A DNA stretch of 64,000 nt, taken from the NCBI GenBank assembly GCA_018907035.1, contig JACCIC010000021.1:4358501-4422500 (forward strand). Direction: 5' to 3'. Both the position numbers and the translations under genes were made by a program. Origin of the DNA: Sycobia sp. Sy_11 (taxonomy: Eukaryota; Arthropoda; Insecta; Hymenoptera; Epichrysomallidae). The notes under the pieces were generated by a model that saw only the letters and a program-made list of their open reading frames with translations, was not told where the DNA came from and ran no database searches. This document shows, in pieces, positions 11,756 to 23,573 of the stretch (position 1 is its first letter; every line of letters starts with the position of its first letter).

Positions 11756-11925
11756 TAAAAGGTCGTGTGTGAATATATATATAGAAAAGAGAGACTCTCC
11801 GTTTTGCTGAGGTACGCTAAGTCTGCGAAAAATTAGAGGGCACTATGCCGTAGTTCCCTCCTCTATTCCGACTGCACTGCTCTCTAATACAGTACTGTAA
11901 AAAGAAAAATCGAGCCTGTTCTATA

Positions 11926-11930
<5 letters not shown>

Positions 11931-11981
<51 letters not shown>
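11931..11981. repeat. (TA)n microsatellite
   Basis: Pure tract, about 51 bp. Confidence 0.97.
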
Positions 11982-11984
<3 letters not shown>

Positions 11985-12149
11985 GGCAGGAGGACTATTT
12001 TCGTCGCGCTGTAATTTTGCCTTCAAGAGCTGATAAGGCTCTCGATAAAAGTGACCACTTTCGGGGGATGTTTAACCCCAAGTCTGTCGCATAAGCGTTT
12101 TAGAGAGCGTCGGCTAAAATTGAATTCTTGTTCTGGCCTCTTGGCCTCG

Positions 12150-12637
12150 TGTGTTACGCGGAATTGAAGCGAAATGAAAGCGTAAATTATACTTGGTTAT
12201 TTCACAATAACGGAAAATTTAATTTTCATATTTTGAACAATCTTTATGAAATATTTTCGTAAATATTTAATTTTGCCATCATTTTGATGTTTTTGAGATA
12301 AGCTTTTATTTGTTCGTTAATTTATAATACTTATAAACCATAATTCAAATAAATATTAAACAACCTTTTCATTCATAAGCAAATGTTTAATCATTTTGAA
12401 GGTCATTTTGAATTAATAAAAGGAAAAAAAAACTGTTTTATATTAATTATATAACTAAAGCTATCTCGAATTGTTTATTCTTTTTGTAGTTGTATGGACG
12501 CCGCGATTAATAATTTTAATCAAAATATACACATCGACATTTTCCTCCGTCGAAATTAGCCTGCGCTTCAATCCCAAGGTTCATCAAGAGCTTTACAAGC
12601 TGCGCTAAAGTTCTCGTTATATCATATATATACATAC

Positions 12638-12698
<61 letters not shown>

Positions 12699-13450
12699 TA
12701 CCCACACACAAACACACACACTATACATACGGACACGGCGGTTTCACGAACGCCAGACTGGCTCTTATTCGCTGCTCCTGTTAGCGGAGGTTGACTTTAT
12801 AGCAAATTGGGAACGATAATTAGAAACTGATGAGCCATGAAAGAACATAGAAAGATCCTATATCCGATGTTTAACGCCGAATGTTCAAGGCGTGAAATGT
12901 GGCATTACGTGGGATTAGGAAGATTAGATTATGTAAAGTGCGCGTACAGAGATACGCATTGTTTCCTTCTATTATAATTGGACAAAATCATATAAATTAA
13001 GCGTAAGGTTTTATATTTTATATCGAATGATTTAATCATGGGCGTGATTAGACGAAGACATGAAAAATTTCATTTAAAATCGCTCGTACACGATTAAAAA
13101 CTATCGTAAAGCTTCCTCCGCCTGATTTATTTTATTTTCCCTTCTTTATAATATGTGGAGTCGGCTTTAAAAAAAAAAAAGCAGAAACTAGCACTCGGGT
13201 AACTATATTTTTCTTTTTTAATGCCAATTAATATTCAGACATTTTACACGCTGCTGAAGTGTATAATTCAATATTGATTAAGAAAAACAGAATCAAAAAA
13301 TATATAGTAGAATGACAAAAGGTATTATTGTTTAGGAAACGGTGATATGTCTATGAATATTTAAAATAAATCACATCTCGATTATTATAGCGGGAAGAAA
13401 CAAAAACGTGTATTTTCTATTTTTAATTTTCGCAGAAAATGCGCTCTATC
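12150..13450. other. Mostly AT-rich stretch
   Basis: Contains one TACA/TA compound tract and a balanced patch at 12720-12960 without a convincing frame. Confidence 0.45.
12623..12694. repeat. TACA-TA compound microsatellite
   Basis: Five TACA units lead into about 45 bp of TA; a CA run follows after a short gap. Confidence 0.96.
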
Positions 13451-13982
13451 TTATATATATATCACGTAAAGAACACGTACTATTCCGCAAGGCAGAAATA
13501 ACAATGGTTTTTGGAGAATTCAGGAACCAATCCGTAGAGAAACAGTCGGCATAATGGCTTTATGCTTTCTCCTGCGGGTTAAAAGGTGAAAATCCAAATG
13601 TTTTTCGGGATAGCACGTAATACAGTTGGCGCTCACGTATACCACGGCCCGACCCTTTTTACTCCCTTTCCCTCAACATAACAGAAGAGGAGGAAAAATT
13701 GAACAAGAAGAGGAAGAAGAAGAAAAAGAAGGGGGAGAGGGAGAAGAAAGCCAAAGCTCGAACTGGCTCGACACCGATTGAATCGCTCGGTTACTCGAAA
13801 AGGCTGTATGCCAACATTATATATATACATCTATATACGTATTTTTCGTTACGGCGGAAAATGCCCTGTAACAAAAAATAAGCGAACGAGAGATGAGGAG
13901 AGAGATTGGAACGTGGTTGGGTGTGCAAATATAGTGCGAGATTCGCGTTGGGCACGCGAATAAGACAAGAGAGTCTGAGACA

Positions 13983-13985
<3 letters not shown>

Positions 13986-14027
<42 letters not shown>

Positions 14028-14028
14028 A
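13986..14028. repeat. (GA)n tract with G-run
   Basis: About 34 bp of GA ending in nine G. Confidence 0.96.
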
Positions 14029-14442
14029 TAGAGTGAGATAGAGAGAGAATAGAGCGAGCGCCGAGGACGAAGAAAAAGAAACGAATTTCTCCGTATGCGC
14101 AGCGTGGCGGTTTTTGGAGGGCCGCGCACGATCAAAGGGGGCCCTGGACGAAAGGACGCGAGTGAAAGGGGCGGGGGACGGGGTGCGAGCGAGCGTTTTA
14201 CCAAAAATCCCGATCCGCGTCCCAAGTTCCTCATTGAAATGGCACTCGCAGCTGTTTACGGGCGCCGTTTTCTCCTGCCCTTTCTCCTCGCTCGGCCGTG
14301 CATTATTATGTATATGCTCGCGCTCGCGCTCGCGCTGGCGTCGCAGGCGCCCACACGCGGGTCTATGAACCCGCGTATAAGGGAAAGAGGCGACGAGCGG
14401 CACAAAGGCCTCGGCCAGACCTGCCAATTTCCTCCCGGCCCG

Positions 14443-14446
<4 letters not shown>

Positions 14447-14473
<27 letters not shown>
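14447..14473. repeat. (TA)n microsatellite
   Basis: Pure tract, about 27 bp. Confidence 0.96.
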
Positions 14474-14477
<4 letters not shown>

Positions 14478-14644
14478 GCGTCGCGGAAACGAAGGGCAAA
14501 GGAGAGATTGATGGTAGCAAGGAGGAGGAAGCAGCGAGCTGCTTGGAAGCGAGAGGGGTGGGTGGCTGAAGGAGGCGAAAAGGTATACGAGCGTCCCTAC
14601 CGCCACTGCACACGAGACTCCTCCACATTAATACATATATATGC

Positions 14645-14648
<4 letters not shown>

Positions 14649-14691
<43 letters not shown>
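14649..14691. repeat. (TA)n microsatellite
   Basis: Pure tract, about 43 bp. Confidence 0.97.
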
Positions 14692-14692
<1 letters not shown>

Positions 14693-15159
14693 GGCTGATC
14701 ATCTCTCATGTTATTACAAGCGCGTACCCCTTTTGTCGCGTTTCTCGGACCGCATCGTACACTCGTATAATACCTGCCGATCAGGTGGGGAGGGTTCGAG
14801 GCAGCCGAACTTTAAGCTGTTTTTATAAACGGCCGGGGGACGAAAAGAGGGGGGGGGAGAAGTTTACTCCCGTATTATTTCGATGTTTTTCCATCCCCAT
14901 CTCGGGGCCCCTCTCCTCTGTTTTTCTTCGACCGAAACTTTTCGGAAAAGTTTTAATCTCGTTCGGGTGAAATTTCGCATTGATAGCCGCGAGGCGATTT
15001 TTTTTCTTCTGCCGCGTCGCCTTTCTTATTTTTCTCTTTACGCCTCGGTCGAATGTTTCATTCAAAGTCAGCCCTCGGTAGTGAATAATTTGTAAAAATT
15101 TTCCCTCGTTTTTGTCGGAATCCACGAATAAATGTTTTCCGAGCGAATCGGGAAAAAGC

Positions 15160-15162
<3 letters not shown>

Positions 15163-15213
<51 letters not shown>
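15163..15213. repeat. (TA)n microsatellite
   Basis: Pure tract, about 51 bp. Confidence 0.97.
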
Positions 15214-15218
<5 letters not shown>

Positions 15219-15276
15219 TTTTCTTTTTGGTAAAGGAGACGAGAAAAAGCTCTCGAAGTAATTACAGTATTAAGCC

Positions 15277-15277
<1 letters not shown>

Positions 15278-15330
<53 letters not shown>
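15278..15330. repeat. (TA)n microsatellite
   Basis: Pure tract, about 53 bp, only 64 bp from the previous one. Confidence 0.97.
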
Positions 15331-15332
<2 letters not shown>

Positions 15333-15618
15333 ATACTTTATTCCCAACGTTTTCAAACCGTTGGAAATCTTACCCCGTCTTTTAGTGCAATCAATTAGAA
15401 AAAGCTTTATCCCCCTCTCCTCTGCCATTCACGAACGGAATATAAAGCGAGAATATAATTGCGATACACGCGGTCACACAGTATATACTGGGACGCAAAG
15501 AATCCTCTAATAAATTTCCTAGTTACATTTATCCTTCGTCGATCAGTGCCTATATATATATATATTATATAGGCAAATTTTTCTGCGCACACACGTAACG
15601 GGAGAGAATCGGGATTGC

Positions 15619-15753
15619 ATGGCGGATATTACCTGTCGAAGAGCTGAAGATAAACTGAATCCATTTTTATCAGAAAGCAAGGGAAACAGAGGGCTACAAA
15701 AGAACAACATTGTTGATGCAGGAGATGTATGTTTTATGTTTTTTTGTCTTTAG
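15619..15753 (+). CDS. Small ORF or first coding exon, function unknown
   Basis: ATG opens 44 codons beginning MADITCRRAEDKLNPFLSES. The frame continues with KGNRGLQKNNIVDAGD and then meets GAT|GTATGT at 15726/15727, a plausible donor. Past that point the frame is AT-rich and stops at TAG (15751-15753). The polar, mixed composition up to the donor contrasts with the AT-rich flanks, as expected of a short coding exon. The frame is also open upstream of the ATG. The start context is weak, with G at +4 but no purine at -3. No domain is recognised. Confidence 0.22.
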   Translation: MADITCRRAEDKLNPFLSESKGNRGLQKNNIVDAGDVCFMFFCL

Positions 15754-15759
15754 ATTGAC

Positions 15760-16840
15760 ACTTTGTTTCTGTCAAATTTTTTCAACGCCGCGACGGCGTA
15801 TCTTCAACACTTCGAATGGTCACCGAAATATTGCCTTATTCTATAAATTCGAGGCAAATTCCTATTGTACTTGTATTTTATTAATGACGGTTTTATTAAG
15901 CCACCATAAATATTATAATATCATAATTTCAGGATTATCATGAATATAAGCCAGTGTTTTCATAAATAATGGCTGGATACAAAGTTAGATTCGAGCTGGA
16001 TGCTTCATCATGCTGCCATCTAACGTCAAATTGATGAACTTTTATAAACTTTAATACTAAGAATAACTGAACAATTCGTCAAAATTAAGCAAGAAAATTA
16101 GTCGCTCTACAAAATAAAAACTGTTTCATGTAGATGAAAATTTTCGAAGCTTCAAATCTCTTTTATTTTGACAAAAAGTTTTCAACCTTGAACGGACATT
16201 TACAGCACAATTTAAATAAGAATATACCTTTCTATATTGGTAAGTTTTCGTATGATTCGTATTTTGAAAACGCACATTGTAAAGGAATTGCTTCTAATCT
16301 CTTCCGAAATTAAGCTGTAATTTATACCATGTACATAAAAAATTCTGTTTATACATATACTTTATTAAATTTTCTATTACTGTACGAGACCATTCTAGAA
16401 ATTTCTGTATTAAAAATCAACATTAGTTTTCATATATTTCATATATATCACATAATGTTTATTAATTACAGTAATCGCTCTAAAAAACTAAACAAATTAG
16501 AAGTATATATATTCATAAATTTTAAAAATATGCAAAAAATCTTCTACATAATTTGCGTTGAAAAATGTATTGGTATTATTTCTGAAGAAAAAACGGTAAG
16601 GAAATAAGTGTATTGTCTACATTTAAATAAATACATTGAATATCGGAACATGTATTCGAAAAGGATTAAGATTTTCTTTCACTTTTTTCGCATAAACTCA
16701 TACCGTCACGATTAATTAAACATCAAAATACTTGCGATATGTTCATAAAATATACTTATGGCTGGTAATGAGTCATATTGTTCGGTTATTTTTTTGAAAC
16801 TTATATACCTTCACAGAAACTATCTAACTTTCGAGCTAAA
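15760..16840. other. AT-rich desert
   Basis: No gene seen. Open frames are AT-rich and lack splice support. Confidence 0.5.
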
Positions 16841-16869
16841 AATATAGTTTCAAGTTCAATGATTTACAG

Positions 16870-16987
16870 GGACAAACTGCAGCGAGGAGGACACTCGGCG
16901 AAATGTGGAGCACTTCCAATGAGATCCGGTATCCACGTAACGACGCCTCAAACGGCCGGATCTATGGGCGCCCTTGCGGAATCATAA
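16870..16987 (+). CDS. Candidate terminal exon after a good acceptor
   Basis: The acceptor caatgatttacag ends at 16869. In the frame entering with one base, 38 codons follow (beginning DKLQRGGHSAKCGALPMRSG) and end at TAA. The frame entering at phase 0 is also open, for about 45 codons (GQTAARRTLGEMWSTSNE at its start), so the reading is ambiguous. The patch is the GC-richer edge of the island that begins here. No homologue is recognised. Confidence 0.17.
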
Positions 16988-17144
16988 ATTTTCTTCCAAC
17001 CATATAGGCATATATACGCAGTCGCCGGGGCCCGATAATGCCATATGATGAGGAAAAAGAAAGAAAACGTAAAGCGCAGGGGGAAGAAATGCCCGAGGAA
17101 AGTAGACCAAGCGGACCTGTGGAAAAGCATCTGAAGCACCCCCT

Positions 17145-17152
<8 letters not shown>

Positions 17153-17198
<46 letters not shown>
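17153..17198. repeat. (TA)n microsatellite
   Basis: Pure tract, about 46 bp. Confidence 0.97.
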
Positions 17199-17199
<1 letters not shown>

Positions 17200-17434
17200 T
17201 TACTGCACAAGTGCGGATCTACATATGTAAATAACTGGGGCCCACACGACATCCAGAGCGGTATGTGCGGCCGGCGCAACAGGACACTTCTCTCCGAGCT
17301 CATCGCGACTTCGTTGCGTAAATTAATCCAAAAAGCCTGCTGGCAGCTATACCTACTACACCCCCCTCTCGGGGCCGCCTAACCCTCCTTCCCCGATCGA
17401 GTGAAACGTGAACGCGGAGAAGAGGGTACGCGTG

Positions 17435-17454
17435 TATATATATATATATATATA
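17435..17454. repeat. (TA)n microsatellite
   Basis: About 20 bp. Confidence 0.95.
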
Positions 17455-17563
17455 GAGTACGCACGGTATGCACGCGCGAGAGACCGCCCTGACCGGCGAA
17501 GCGGGGCGCAAAGAGCGCGCAGATGCCCGCACTCGGGGTGCACCGTGCACGTGACCGGAAAAG

Positions 17564-17630
17564 GAGAGAAAGAGAGAGAGAGAGAGAGGGAGATAGAGGG
17601 AGAGACAGAGAGAAAGGAGAAGAAGGAGGA
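17564..17630. repeat. Imperfect (GA)n tract
   Basis: Purine tract of GA with GGA and ACA interruptions. Confidence 0.93.
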
Positions 17631-17734
17631 GGAGGCAGCAACAGCAGCTCTCTCGGTCCAAAAGCGGGACTCGGTCGCCGCACGTCGCCAACCACGGGCA
17701 GATGTCCGGTTCCGTAGTCTGACGCAACTTCCCC

Positions 17735-17736
<2 letters not shown>

Positions 17737-17780
<44 letters not shown>
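17737..17780. repeat. (CT)n microsatellite
   Basis: Pure tract, about 44 bp, opposite in sense to the GA tract 110 bp upstream. Confidence 0.97.
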
Positions 17781-17782
<2 letters not shown>

Positions 17783-17956
17783 CACGCTCACTCCCATACG
17801 CGAGCTATATCGCCCGAGATGTATCTACACAAATTGCAGCGACGAGCGCGGCCGCATTTCCGGGTATAGTGCCGGTCTGGACGGTATATAGGTGGCGGGC
17901 GCTTCTTTTTTTACCCTCGTTTTTTTCTCCCTCTTTTTCCATCCCGTCGACCCGTC

Positions 17957-17976
17957 GACGCGCGCGCGCGCGCGCG
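17957..17976. repeat. CG alternating tract (Z-DNA-prone)
   Basis: An uninterrupted CG dinucleotide run of about nine units follows two GTCGAC sites. Similar shorter runs occur at about 19551-19562, 45496-45511 and 48453-48466. Confidence 0.7.
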
Positions 17977-18124
17977 TGCAGCGGAGACTCCCAAGGGCAA
18001 TAAATTCCGCCCCACCGAGATGTACTTGAGTAATTAGTTGTATATATACATGGTGCAGGAGACTGGCGTCCGGGACGAGGGGGTGGAGGGCGCTGTTAGC
18101 GAGATGTACAGAGCCGTCCCAGGG

Positions 18125-18149
18125 AGAGAGAGAGAGAGAGAGAGAGAGG
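18125..18149. repeat. (GA)n microsatellite
   Basis: About 24 bp. Confidence 0.94.
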
Positions 18150-18364
18150 GAGCGTGGCGAAAAGTGAGATGGATGAGACAGGGGGCGCCACCGCTCGGAG
18201 GAAACCGGCCGATTGTATTCTTTTAAGTAATTCCTGATTTATTGCTTGCGCGTAAAAAGAAGCTGCCGTGCGCGGCGGTTTCTTTCTTCCTTTCTTTTTT
18301 AATTTATCAACTGCGAGTTTTGAACCTTATAGTTATAAGCAGCTATAAGTATTTCCATATCTTG

Positions 18365-18365
<1 letters not shown>

Positions 18366-18425
<60 letters not shown>
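18366..18425. repeat. (TA)n microsatellite
   Basis: Pure tract, about 60 bp. Confidence 0.97.
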
Positions 18426-18429
<4 letters not shown>

Positions 18430-18479
18430 CACACCTCAAAAGGAACAACTCCTAGAGACCCAACTAATCGGAATAAAAA

Positions 18480-19060
18480 TAATCTTTTTAGAAAATATAT
18501 TATGAAATAAGGCTCTTAAAGAGAGGCGAAAACGTCTCCTCTTAAATTTACTTCATACTTATAATAATGAGAATGGGCTTTAATGGTTATTTTTTCCACT
18601 TATGCACTCGAAAAGCTTTCTTGACACCTGATATACAATATTTTACAGAACTCGTTTTCGGTTAATAAATATTAAACTTACAAAATTCGTATTATTTCTA
18701 TTTGAAAAGCTACTTGTAGATTTACTTTTAAATGAGTTTTATTACAATCTTAAATTAATGACGAAGAAAAAATGGGCTTGTTAAACGTGTAATTGGAATT
18801 TATTTTTATATGAGTACCGTAACATTCTCATGAAACTACTTATATATGGATTTTACTCGCATTTGTAATTAATACTACATTTCTGATGTAACTAACGAGG
18901 TAACCAATCACGAGTATCGGCATTTACGTATACTATTTTAAATTATCAGGTCAAGAATCCGTATACTTAACATGGAGTAAAGCTATAAAGTTGTCTGTGC
19001 TAAGATAATGTTTAATTTAAGTATCATGAAAAAAGAAACCAATCGGTAGAAACTGATACA
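18480..19060. other. AT-rich non-coding stretch
   Basis: Nothing recognised. Confidence 0.5.
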
Positions 19061-19090
19061 GGCAGAGATAAAGAGAAAGGACAGAGCAGC

Positions 19091-19092
<2 letters not shown>

Positions 19093-19122
<30 letters not shown>
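19093..19122. repeat. (GA)n microsatellite
   Basis: About 30 bp. Confidence 0.96.
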
Positions 19123-19126
<4 letters not shown>

Positions 19127-19314
19127 TGTTTTATCCATAGAGGTCCCATTATAATTCAGGTATTACAAAGATAAAGAATAGCATCTACTTTTGTTTTTTA
19201 TTTATTATTTTGTTCTCGAAGTTGGGAAGAGGGAACGACGAGGAGAACGAGAGATAAGGAGAAGATGTCGGTGGCAAAGATAAAAAGATTCGGCGACGCA
19301 TAAAGCTCGCGTCG

Positions 19315-19318
<4 letters not shown>

Positions 19319-19377
<59 letters not shown>
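19319..19377. repeat. (TA)n microsatellite
   Basis: Pure tract, about 59 bp. Confidence 0.97.
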
Positions 19378-19378
<1 letters not shown>

Positions 19379-19684
19379 GATATATACATATAAACCCTAT
19401 AAATTTTAGGGCAGAGCTCGTACAAGAGACTTATCTATATAATAAGCGAAGGGCAGGCAAAGCGCTTGCTCGCTCGCTCGGTCCCTGCCTACACATATAC
19501 CCACCGAGGAGGATCGAACGGTCTCCCGTTAATTTACGGCACCCGCCTCTGCGCGCGCGCGCGCACGCGCCCGTGGAGAAAAGGTGAGTTTGGCTTATTT
19601 GCCCCTCCACGCCCCCTACCTCCTCCGCCGAAACCGTGACACCGATGCGGCGGCACTTTACTTACGGGAAAAGACGCGGATCTC

Positions 19685-19685
19685 C

Positions 19686-19709
<24 letters not shown>
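19685..19709. repeat. (CT)n microsatellite
   Basis: About 25 bp. Confidence 0.94.
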
Positions 19710-19718
<9 letters not shown>

Positions 19719-19782
19719 CGGCCCTCCCGCGGGCCCGGCGCGCGGGCGCGAGCCAGCCGGACGCCGGCGCGGCGCAAGCCGT

Positions 19783-19815
19783 GATATATATATTTATATA
19801 TATATATATATATAT
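19783..19815. repeat. (TA)n microsatellite with one interruption
   Basis: About 33 bp with a TTT break. Confidence 0.94.
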
Positions 19816-20045
19816 TCGGTAAGTGATCGTTCGCTCTGCGCAACGAAAAAAGAAGGGAGAAAAAAAGGAAGGCGGATTGCCGCGCGATGTTAATGGGAGA
19901 GGTGTGCGCAGCTTTGCGCGTTTTCACGCGGTGTTGTGGTGGTAATCGTGCTGCGATGACGTGGCACTGTTACGTATTGGACGGCTTTCTAACGAACTTA
20001 TTGATGGCTTTAATTTGTATATAATGCCTGACTTTCAGAAGAGGG

Positions 20046-20070
20046 AGAGAGAGAGAGAGAGAGAGAGAGA
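20046..20070. repeat. (GA)n microsatellite
   Basis: About 25 bp. Confidence 0.95.
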
Positions 20071-20079
20071 TGGGATTTT

Positions 20080-20940
20080 TTTGTTTGTCAAACTTCCACG
20101 ATTTGATCGAGTATTTGATAAAGTAAATAAACAGCAATTATCGATATAATGCATTTTTTTTCAAATTTAATTAAATTCTGGATTAAAGCACTTTGTTTGT
20201 CTATATCGACGGTATAATAGAGAGAAATCGGAAGAGATTCTGTTTGATCTGTACGGCTGTAACAGCTTGTGAAAGCATATAAAGCATAATGAAAATTTCT
20301 GATTGATTTGTCATACGATGAACGATTTCATATTAAACGAACTTATGATTGACTAATCCAGTCACTTTGGAAGATTGAACGGATATCGGGGCCAGTCCTA
20401 TATTATAAGCTCGTTAGAATATCGGTGTAACCGGAAACGCAAGGGCATTGATGAATAAATTAATTTCCATTATTTAATTTATTCATTTAGTTTCTTTTTT
20501 GGCTTCTTTCTGTATATGCGAAATTTTTCATTCTCTCTATGTACTTAATTAATTCAATACCCGTAGAAATTGTAACGAACTGTATCCAAATGTTAATCGA
20601 TAAGGTACGAAAAAAGGTTACGTATGCAAGAAAAAAAATAGAATTAAGACATTTTACGCGAGAATATGATGTTCAGAATTGTTATATTTAAAATCGTTCG
20701 GGCAAGAGCACAATTAAAAAATTAAGCATACATAAAATCTAAAGAAATAAGTATAGCTTTACTATAAAATAATTTTATACAGTTCATTGGAAATTCTATT
20801 ATAAAAATCAGAATCGTAAAGGAAAAAGTAAAGAAAAAATCGAATATTCGCACGCCCCTGCAATAATACAATCCTTTATAGAGACGCGCGGGTATGTAGC
20901 TCATTATCATAAAGTACCCAGTATAATTGGTGAATTTAAG
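20080..20940. other. AT-rich non-coding stretch
   Basis: Nothing recognised. Confidence 0.5.
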
Positions 20941-20952
20941 CAATTTTTTTTC

Positions 20953-21040
20953 TTGTTGTTGTCTTCCTCGAATTGTAGCGTCGTAAAAGGCGAAATAATG
21001 CTCAACGAAGACAAGGTGTGCCACGTTTTTCAGTTCCCCT

Positions 21041-21080
<40 letters not shown>

Positions 21081-21225
21081 CACCCTTTTTTCCGAGCCGT
21101 TAAATTATACCGAGGTCAAAACGTCCCCGCGAGGAGCAAACGGAAAGGTCCGTTGGCGCGCGAAAGTGCGATTTTCTGAGCATATCCAAAGAACGATCTA
21201 TAATACGTCGGTGTATGCTCGCTTG

Positions 21226-21299
<74 letters not shown>

Positions 21300-21526
21300 A
21301 ATCAACATAATACACGAATGGCCGAATATGAAATTGGAATGGCGTCGGTTGAGCGCAGCATCTGCTGACATTTGTTCAAGAATTCATTGTGCGCTTCCCC
21401 TAATACATAAGGGGTGCGCTAATACATTTTCAAAGGATGTACACTTCTTGGAAAAAGAGACTTTATTAGGATTTATATATCATGCGCATTATTATTATAC
21501 ATATACTTACGGTATACAAATTTATT

Positions 21527-21586
<60 letters not shown>

Positions 21587-21639
21587 GTATACACGATATA
21601 TTATTTCAATTTATTGGTCGGAAAAGGGCAAGGGAATGA
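20953..21639 (+). CDS. Long open frame (228 codons) crossing three microsatellites
   Basis: One plus-strand frame stays open through a CT tract and two TA tracts. The non-repeat parts look mixed in composition: VVKGEIMLNEDKVCHVFQFP near the start, TEVKTSPRGANGKVRWRAKV after the CT run, and WPNMKLEWRRLSAASADICS between the TA runs. A strong acceptor (ttcctcgaattgtag) lies at about 20978, and AAG|GTGTGC could end a 37-base exon soon after. The repeats cannot contain stops in this frame, which inflates the length. No family is recognised. Confidence 0.12.
21051..21075. repeat. (CT)n microsatellite
   Basis: About 25 bp. Confidence 0.95.
21226..21295. repeat. (TA)n microsatellite with one TG
   Basis: About 70 bp, one interruption near 21245. 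Confidence 0.96.
21531..21583. repeat. (TA)n microsatellite
   Basis: Pure tract, about 53 bp. Confidence 0.97.
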
Positions 21640-22229
21640 AAGAGGAGCGAAAATCCGTAAATACTGTTTTATGCTGCGTAAGTCTCTGTTAGAAACGTAT
21701 TTTTGAAACATTGTTTTTCGTAAAATAGAAAAATACCAAATTTCCGTACAAATAATCCACGATCTCATGTAAAAAAATATCCTATTATCTTATTATGGAT
21801 TAATAAAGAATCTAATAACAAAATACACTGCTTTATCGCCGCGACGCCTGTGTCCAATTTAGTTTCCGCATTTCACAAAAGAACATCAAAACTTATGTGT
21901 TTCGATATCGTCAACCGGGCAAGCGGTTTTTTCTCTGTCCACCGCGTCTAAAATTCGACATCACCTTTACGGCGCTTGAGACGATTATAGTTCTCATTCC
22001 TTCCGTCAACTAAAATTATACTCTGTCGCTCTATCTCTCGCTCTCTCTCTCTGTCTCCTTCTGCCTCACCACATGGTAAGTACAACAGAAGCAAAAACAA
22101 TACGCCTAGCGTCTTCCTCCAGGACTGAACACACGAATTAGCCCGGTGGAGAAGAAAGCGTCGAGGATATAACAAGGGGGCGGAAAAAGAGCGTTCGTAA
22201 AACTTCTTCGTACGATTGATGTTTAAACA

Positions 22230-22260
22230 AGCCGAGATCCCGCGACGAGGCATCTCGGCT
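22230..22260. other. Hairpin with 9-bp perfect stem
   Basis: AGCCGAGAT and ATCTCGGCT flank a 13-base GC-rich loop. No U-run follows, and a function is not known. Confidence 0.45.
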
Positions 22261-23283
22261 CTGGTATCGGGAAGCGGAAAGAATGAGACGGGGGTGGAGG
22301 GGGTGGTCGAGAGACAGAAAAATAACAGGAAGCCTTACCGAAGATACAGTGATGTAATATGGTTCGGAAGCGCGTATATATATGTATACACATTACACAT
22401 ATGCAAAACGCGCCGTCGCGACGCTCTTCTACGAAAGTCGGCCGATCGCGCCACCGCCTCTCCGAGATCTCGCACGTGTACCCTGCCATGGGCTTTTTTC
22501 TGCCGCGTGAATCCGATATCGGGCGTGCGCGCGGGGTCGACGCGGCTCGCTCGGTCCAGCGATTCTCCGCAATGCATGCGGGTCGTTATGCTTGTTTTAA
22601 CACGCTCTCGTCTCGGCCGTTCTTCCAGCCGGGGAGAAAAAAAATTGACCGAGCTTCCATCTTACAGAGGGGATGCACTTGTTATTTTTCACGCTTCTTT
22701 ACTGTCGCTGATGTAATAGAGGAATTATATATAAACAAAAAAAAGAAAGCAAAAAAAAAAAAAAATAGAAAGGTATTTTATCTTTTCGTTCTGAAAGTCT
22801 TCTATGACATCTATAGAAACTAAGAAAATATTTTGAATTGCATATCGAAGAACTTTGAATCGCTATGTTGTTGCAATCAAGCGGCTCATAGCAAAAATCA
22901 ATGTAATTTGTCTGGTAGTTAGTTTTTAAGCATATTTTGGATACAGATATTAGATGCAAAGTTGAGCACATTGTTAATTTTGTTCATACGTTAGTCAATT
23001 AAATTTAAAGTCAATTTGTCGAATTATAGGTGAAATATATTTGGAAGAAAATAAGAAAATTGTGCAATAGATATATAGTATTGTCGTTGTTTAGGTGATT
23101 AAAAATGATGAAAGTATTTCATCAAATGATCATTGCCAAGGTCATACGGAAAATTTATAAATTAAATTGAACATAATATACAAATCATCACGGAAATTAT
23201 GGAAATTATATACAATTCGTCACGGATTTCCCACATATCATGAAGAAAAATTAATATTTACTGTTTAAAAGCATGCTGAAATT

Positions 23284-23315
23284 AAAAAAAAAAAAAAACA
23301 AAACAAAACATAACA
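23284..23315. repeat. Poly-A followed by CAAAA repeats
   Basis: An A-run of about 16 is followed by three CAAAA units. It could be the tail of an old retroelement, but no body is recognised next to it. Confidence 0.5.
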
Positions 23316-23526
23316 AAAAGATACTGAACGAATCTACACGCTGCGCGCAATTATATCGTTAAAACTGGTTAAATCTTAAGCGCGTCTCAACGTGATCCGA
23401 TTGTTCAACATCCAACGCGACGGAACCTCTGCGTCGCTTAGAAGTCGCCCTCTGCCAATCTTGCTCCGAAACTCTAGCGATATTTATTCAATCGAAAATC
23501 TCACGTATTGATATAACACCAAGGTC

Positions 23527-23530
<4 letters not shown>

Positions 23531-23572
<42 letters not shown>
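23531..23572. repeat. (TA)n microsatellite
   Basis: Pure tract, about 42 bp. Confidence 0.97.

Positions 23573-23573
<1 letters not shown>

Noticed and set aside
13849..14646. 265-codon minus-strand open frame
   Set aside because: Built on CT and TA repeats plus GC-rich filler; several other frames are open over the same DNA.
16870..16987. HMG-box-like phrase LGEMW in one frame
   Set aside because: Only five residues match and the surrounding HMG-box residues are absent.
17401..18003. 200-codon plus-strand open frame
   Set aside because: Mostly GA/CT/TA repeat translation (REREREG, SLSLSL).
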